This document shows positions 7,546 to 7,769 of a stretch of 7,769 nucleotides of DNA, piece after piece; within the stretch, counting starts at the first letter, position 1; each line of letters opens with the position of its first letter. A program made the translations under genes and the position numbers. This stretch comes from an uncultured Eubacterium sp. (GTDB lineage Bacteria > Bacillota > Clostridia > Lachnospirales > Lachnospiraceae), in the NCBI GenBank assembly GCA_910584645.1, contig CAJUAU010000031.1, positions 24,291 to 32,059 of the forward strand, given 5' to 3'. Under the pieces are notes generated by a model. It did no database searches. It saw nothing but the letters and a program-made list of their open reading frames with translations, and was not told where the DNA came from.

Positions 7546-7709
7546 TTCTTCCCCTTCCTCTCTGTAAGAACTCTTTCCCATTCATTCGGCAAAACAAACG
7601 AACGGCTGGCACAAACTGCTTCAATATATGCATCTGTACTCCCTCCACACATTTGATTTTGAATCACATCACGCATACACTTCATTTCCCTGTCTTCTAA
7701 TTCCGCCAA
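7542..7709 (-). CDS. Small uncharacterised protein, 55 residues, TTG start
   Basis: A short gene found by following the coupled frame: 55 residues beginning AELEDREMKCMRDVIQ after a TTG start and ending ERVLTERKGKK. The TTG at 7709 has AGGAG seven bases upstream, and an in-frame TGA lies only five codons further up, so no longer ATG-started version exists. An ATG at residue 9, preceded by AGGGAA, is the alternative. Its stop overlaps the next ATG as ATGA. The sequence is polar, with two likely helices and three cysteines (residues 11, 21 and 33), and no secretion signal. I know no family for it. It is the first gene of the cassette visible here; about 60 bases remain upstream to the window edge and hold no convincing promoter, so the operon may start outside. 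Confidence 0.6.
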   Translation of the reverse strand: MAELEDREMKCMRDVIQNQMCGGSTDAYIEAVCASRSFVLPNEWERVLTERKGKK

Positions 7710-7769
7710 AAAAGTGCTCCTATGTCAAGATTTAGTACAAATTAAAATGAGAAATTTATAAGCTAGCTG

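Noticed and set aside
7515..7700. Plus-strand open frames opposite the small cassette genes
   Set aside because: They lack ribosome binding sites and lie opposite minus-strand genes joined by overlapping stop and start codons.
7719..7769. Promoter for the cassette, including TTGACA at 7722-7727
   Set aside because: The TTGACA (minus strand) lies just upstream of the ribosome binding site and 17 bases further gives CGGAAT, inside the gene. Other A/T hexamers in this stretch have no matching -35 box.

Overview
The window carries most of a glutamate synthase (GOGAT) operon on the minus strand, preceded on the same strand by a small A+T-rich cassette of unrecognised genes. The protein sequences, AGGAGG-type ribosome binding sites, sigma-A-like promoters and A+T-rich spacers suggest a low-to-mid-GC Bacillota, most likely a Clostridia / Lachnospiraceae gut bacterium. 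That placement is inference from style, not from a marker gene.

Layout, in the direction of transcription (right to left). (1) 7709-6434: three tightly packed genes. They are a 55-residue ORF with a TTG start, a 60-residue ORF joined to it by an ATGA overlap, and a 304-residue protein with a winged-helix-like N-terminal half, whose ribosome binding site lies against the stop of the 60-residue ORF. This block is clearly richer in A+T than the gltBD genes, and its upstream end may lie outside the window. (2) 6433-6081: a 353-base non-coding stretch. It holds a probable terminator for the cassette, a run of small inverted repeats that could be a dispersed repeat or structured RNA, a long A/T inverted repeat, a near-consensus promoter, and a leader with a strong intrinsic-terminator hairpin just before gltB. 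(3) 6080-1518: gltB, the large subunit of glutamate synthase, 1520 residues and complete. (4) 1517-1437: an 81-base spacer with a possible secondary promoter. (5) 1436-1: gltD, the small subunit, cut by the window edge about 15 residues before its expected end.

GltB and GltD together make the NADPH-dependent enzyme that converts glutamine plus 2-oxoglutarate into two glutamates, the second half of the GS-GOGAT ammonium-assimilation route. Electrons enter at the FAD of GltD and pass through iron-sulfur clusters to the FMN of GltB. Every key residue I looked for is present in both subunits.

The most interesting regulatory feature is the gltB leader. A 21-bp stem followed by a U run begins almost at the predicted transcription start, and its 3' arm can instead pair with a sequence adjoining the gltB ribosome binding site. 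The cassette upstream is the part with least explanation; nothing in the window shows a functional link between it and glutamate synthesis.
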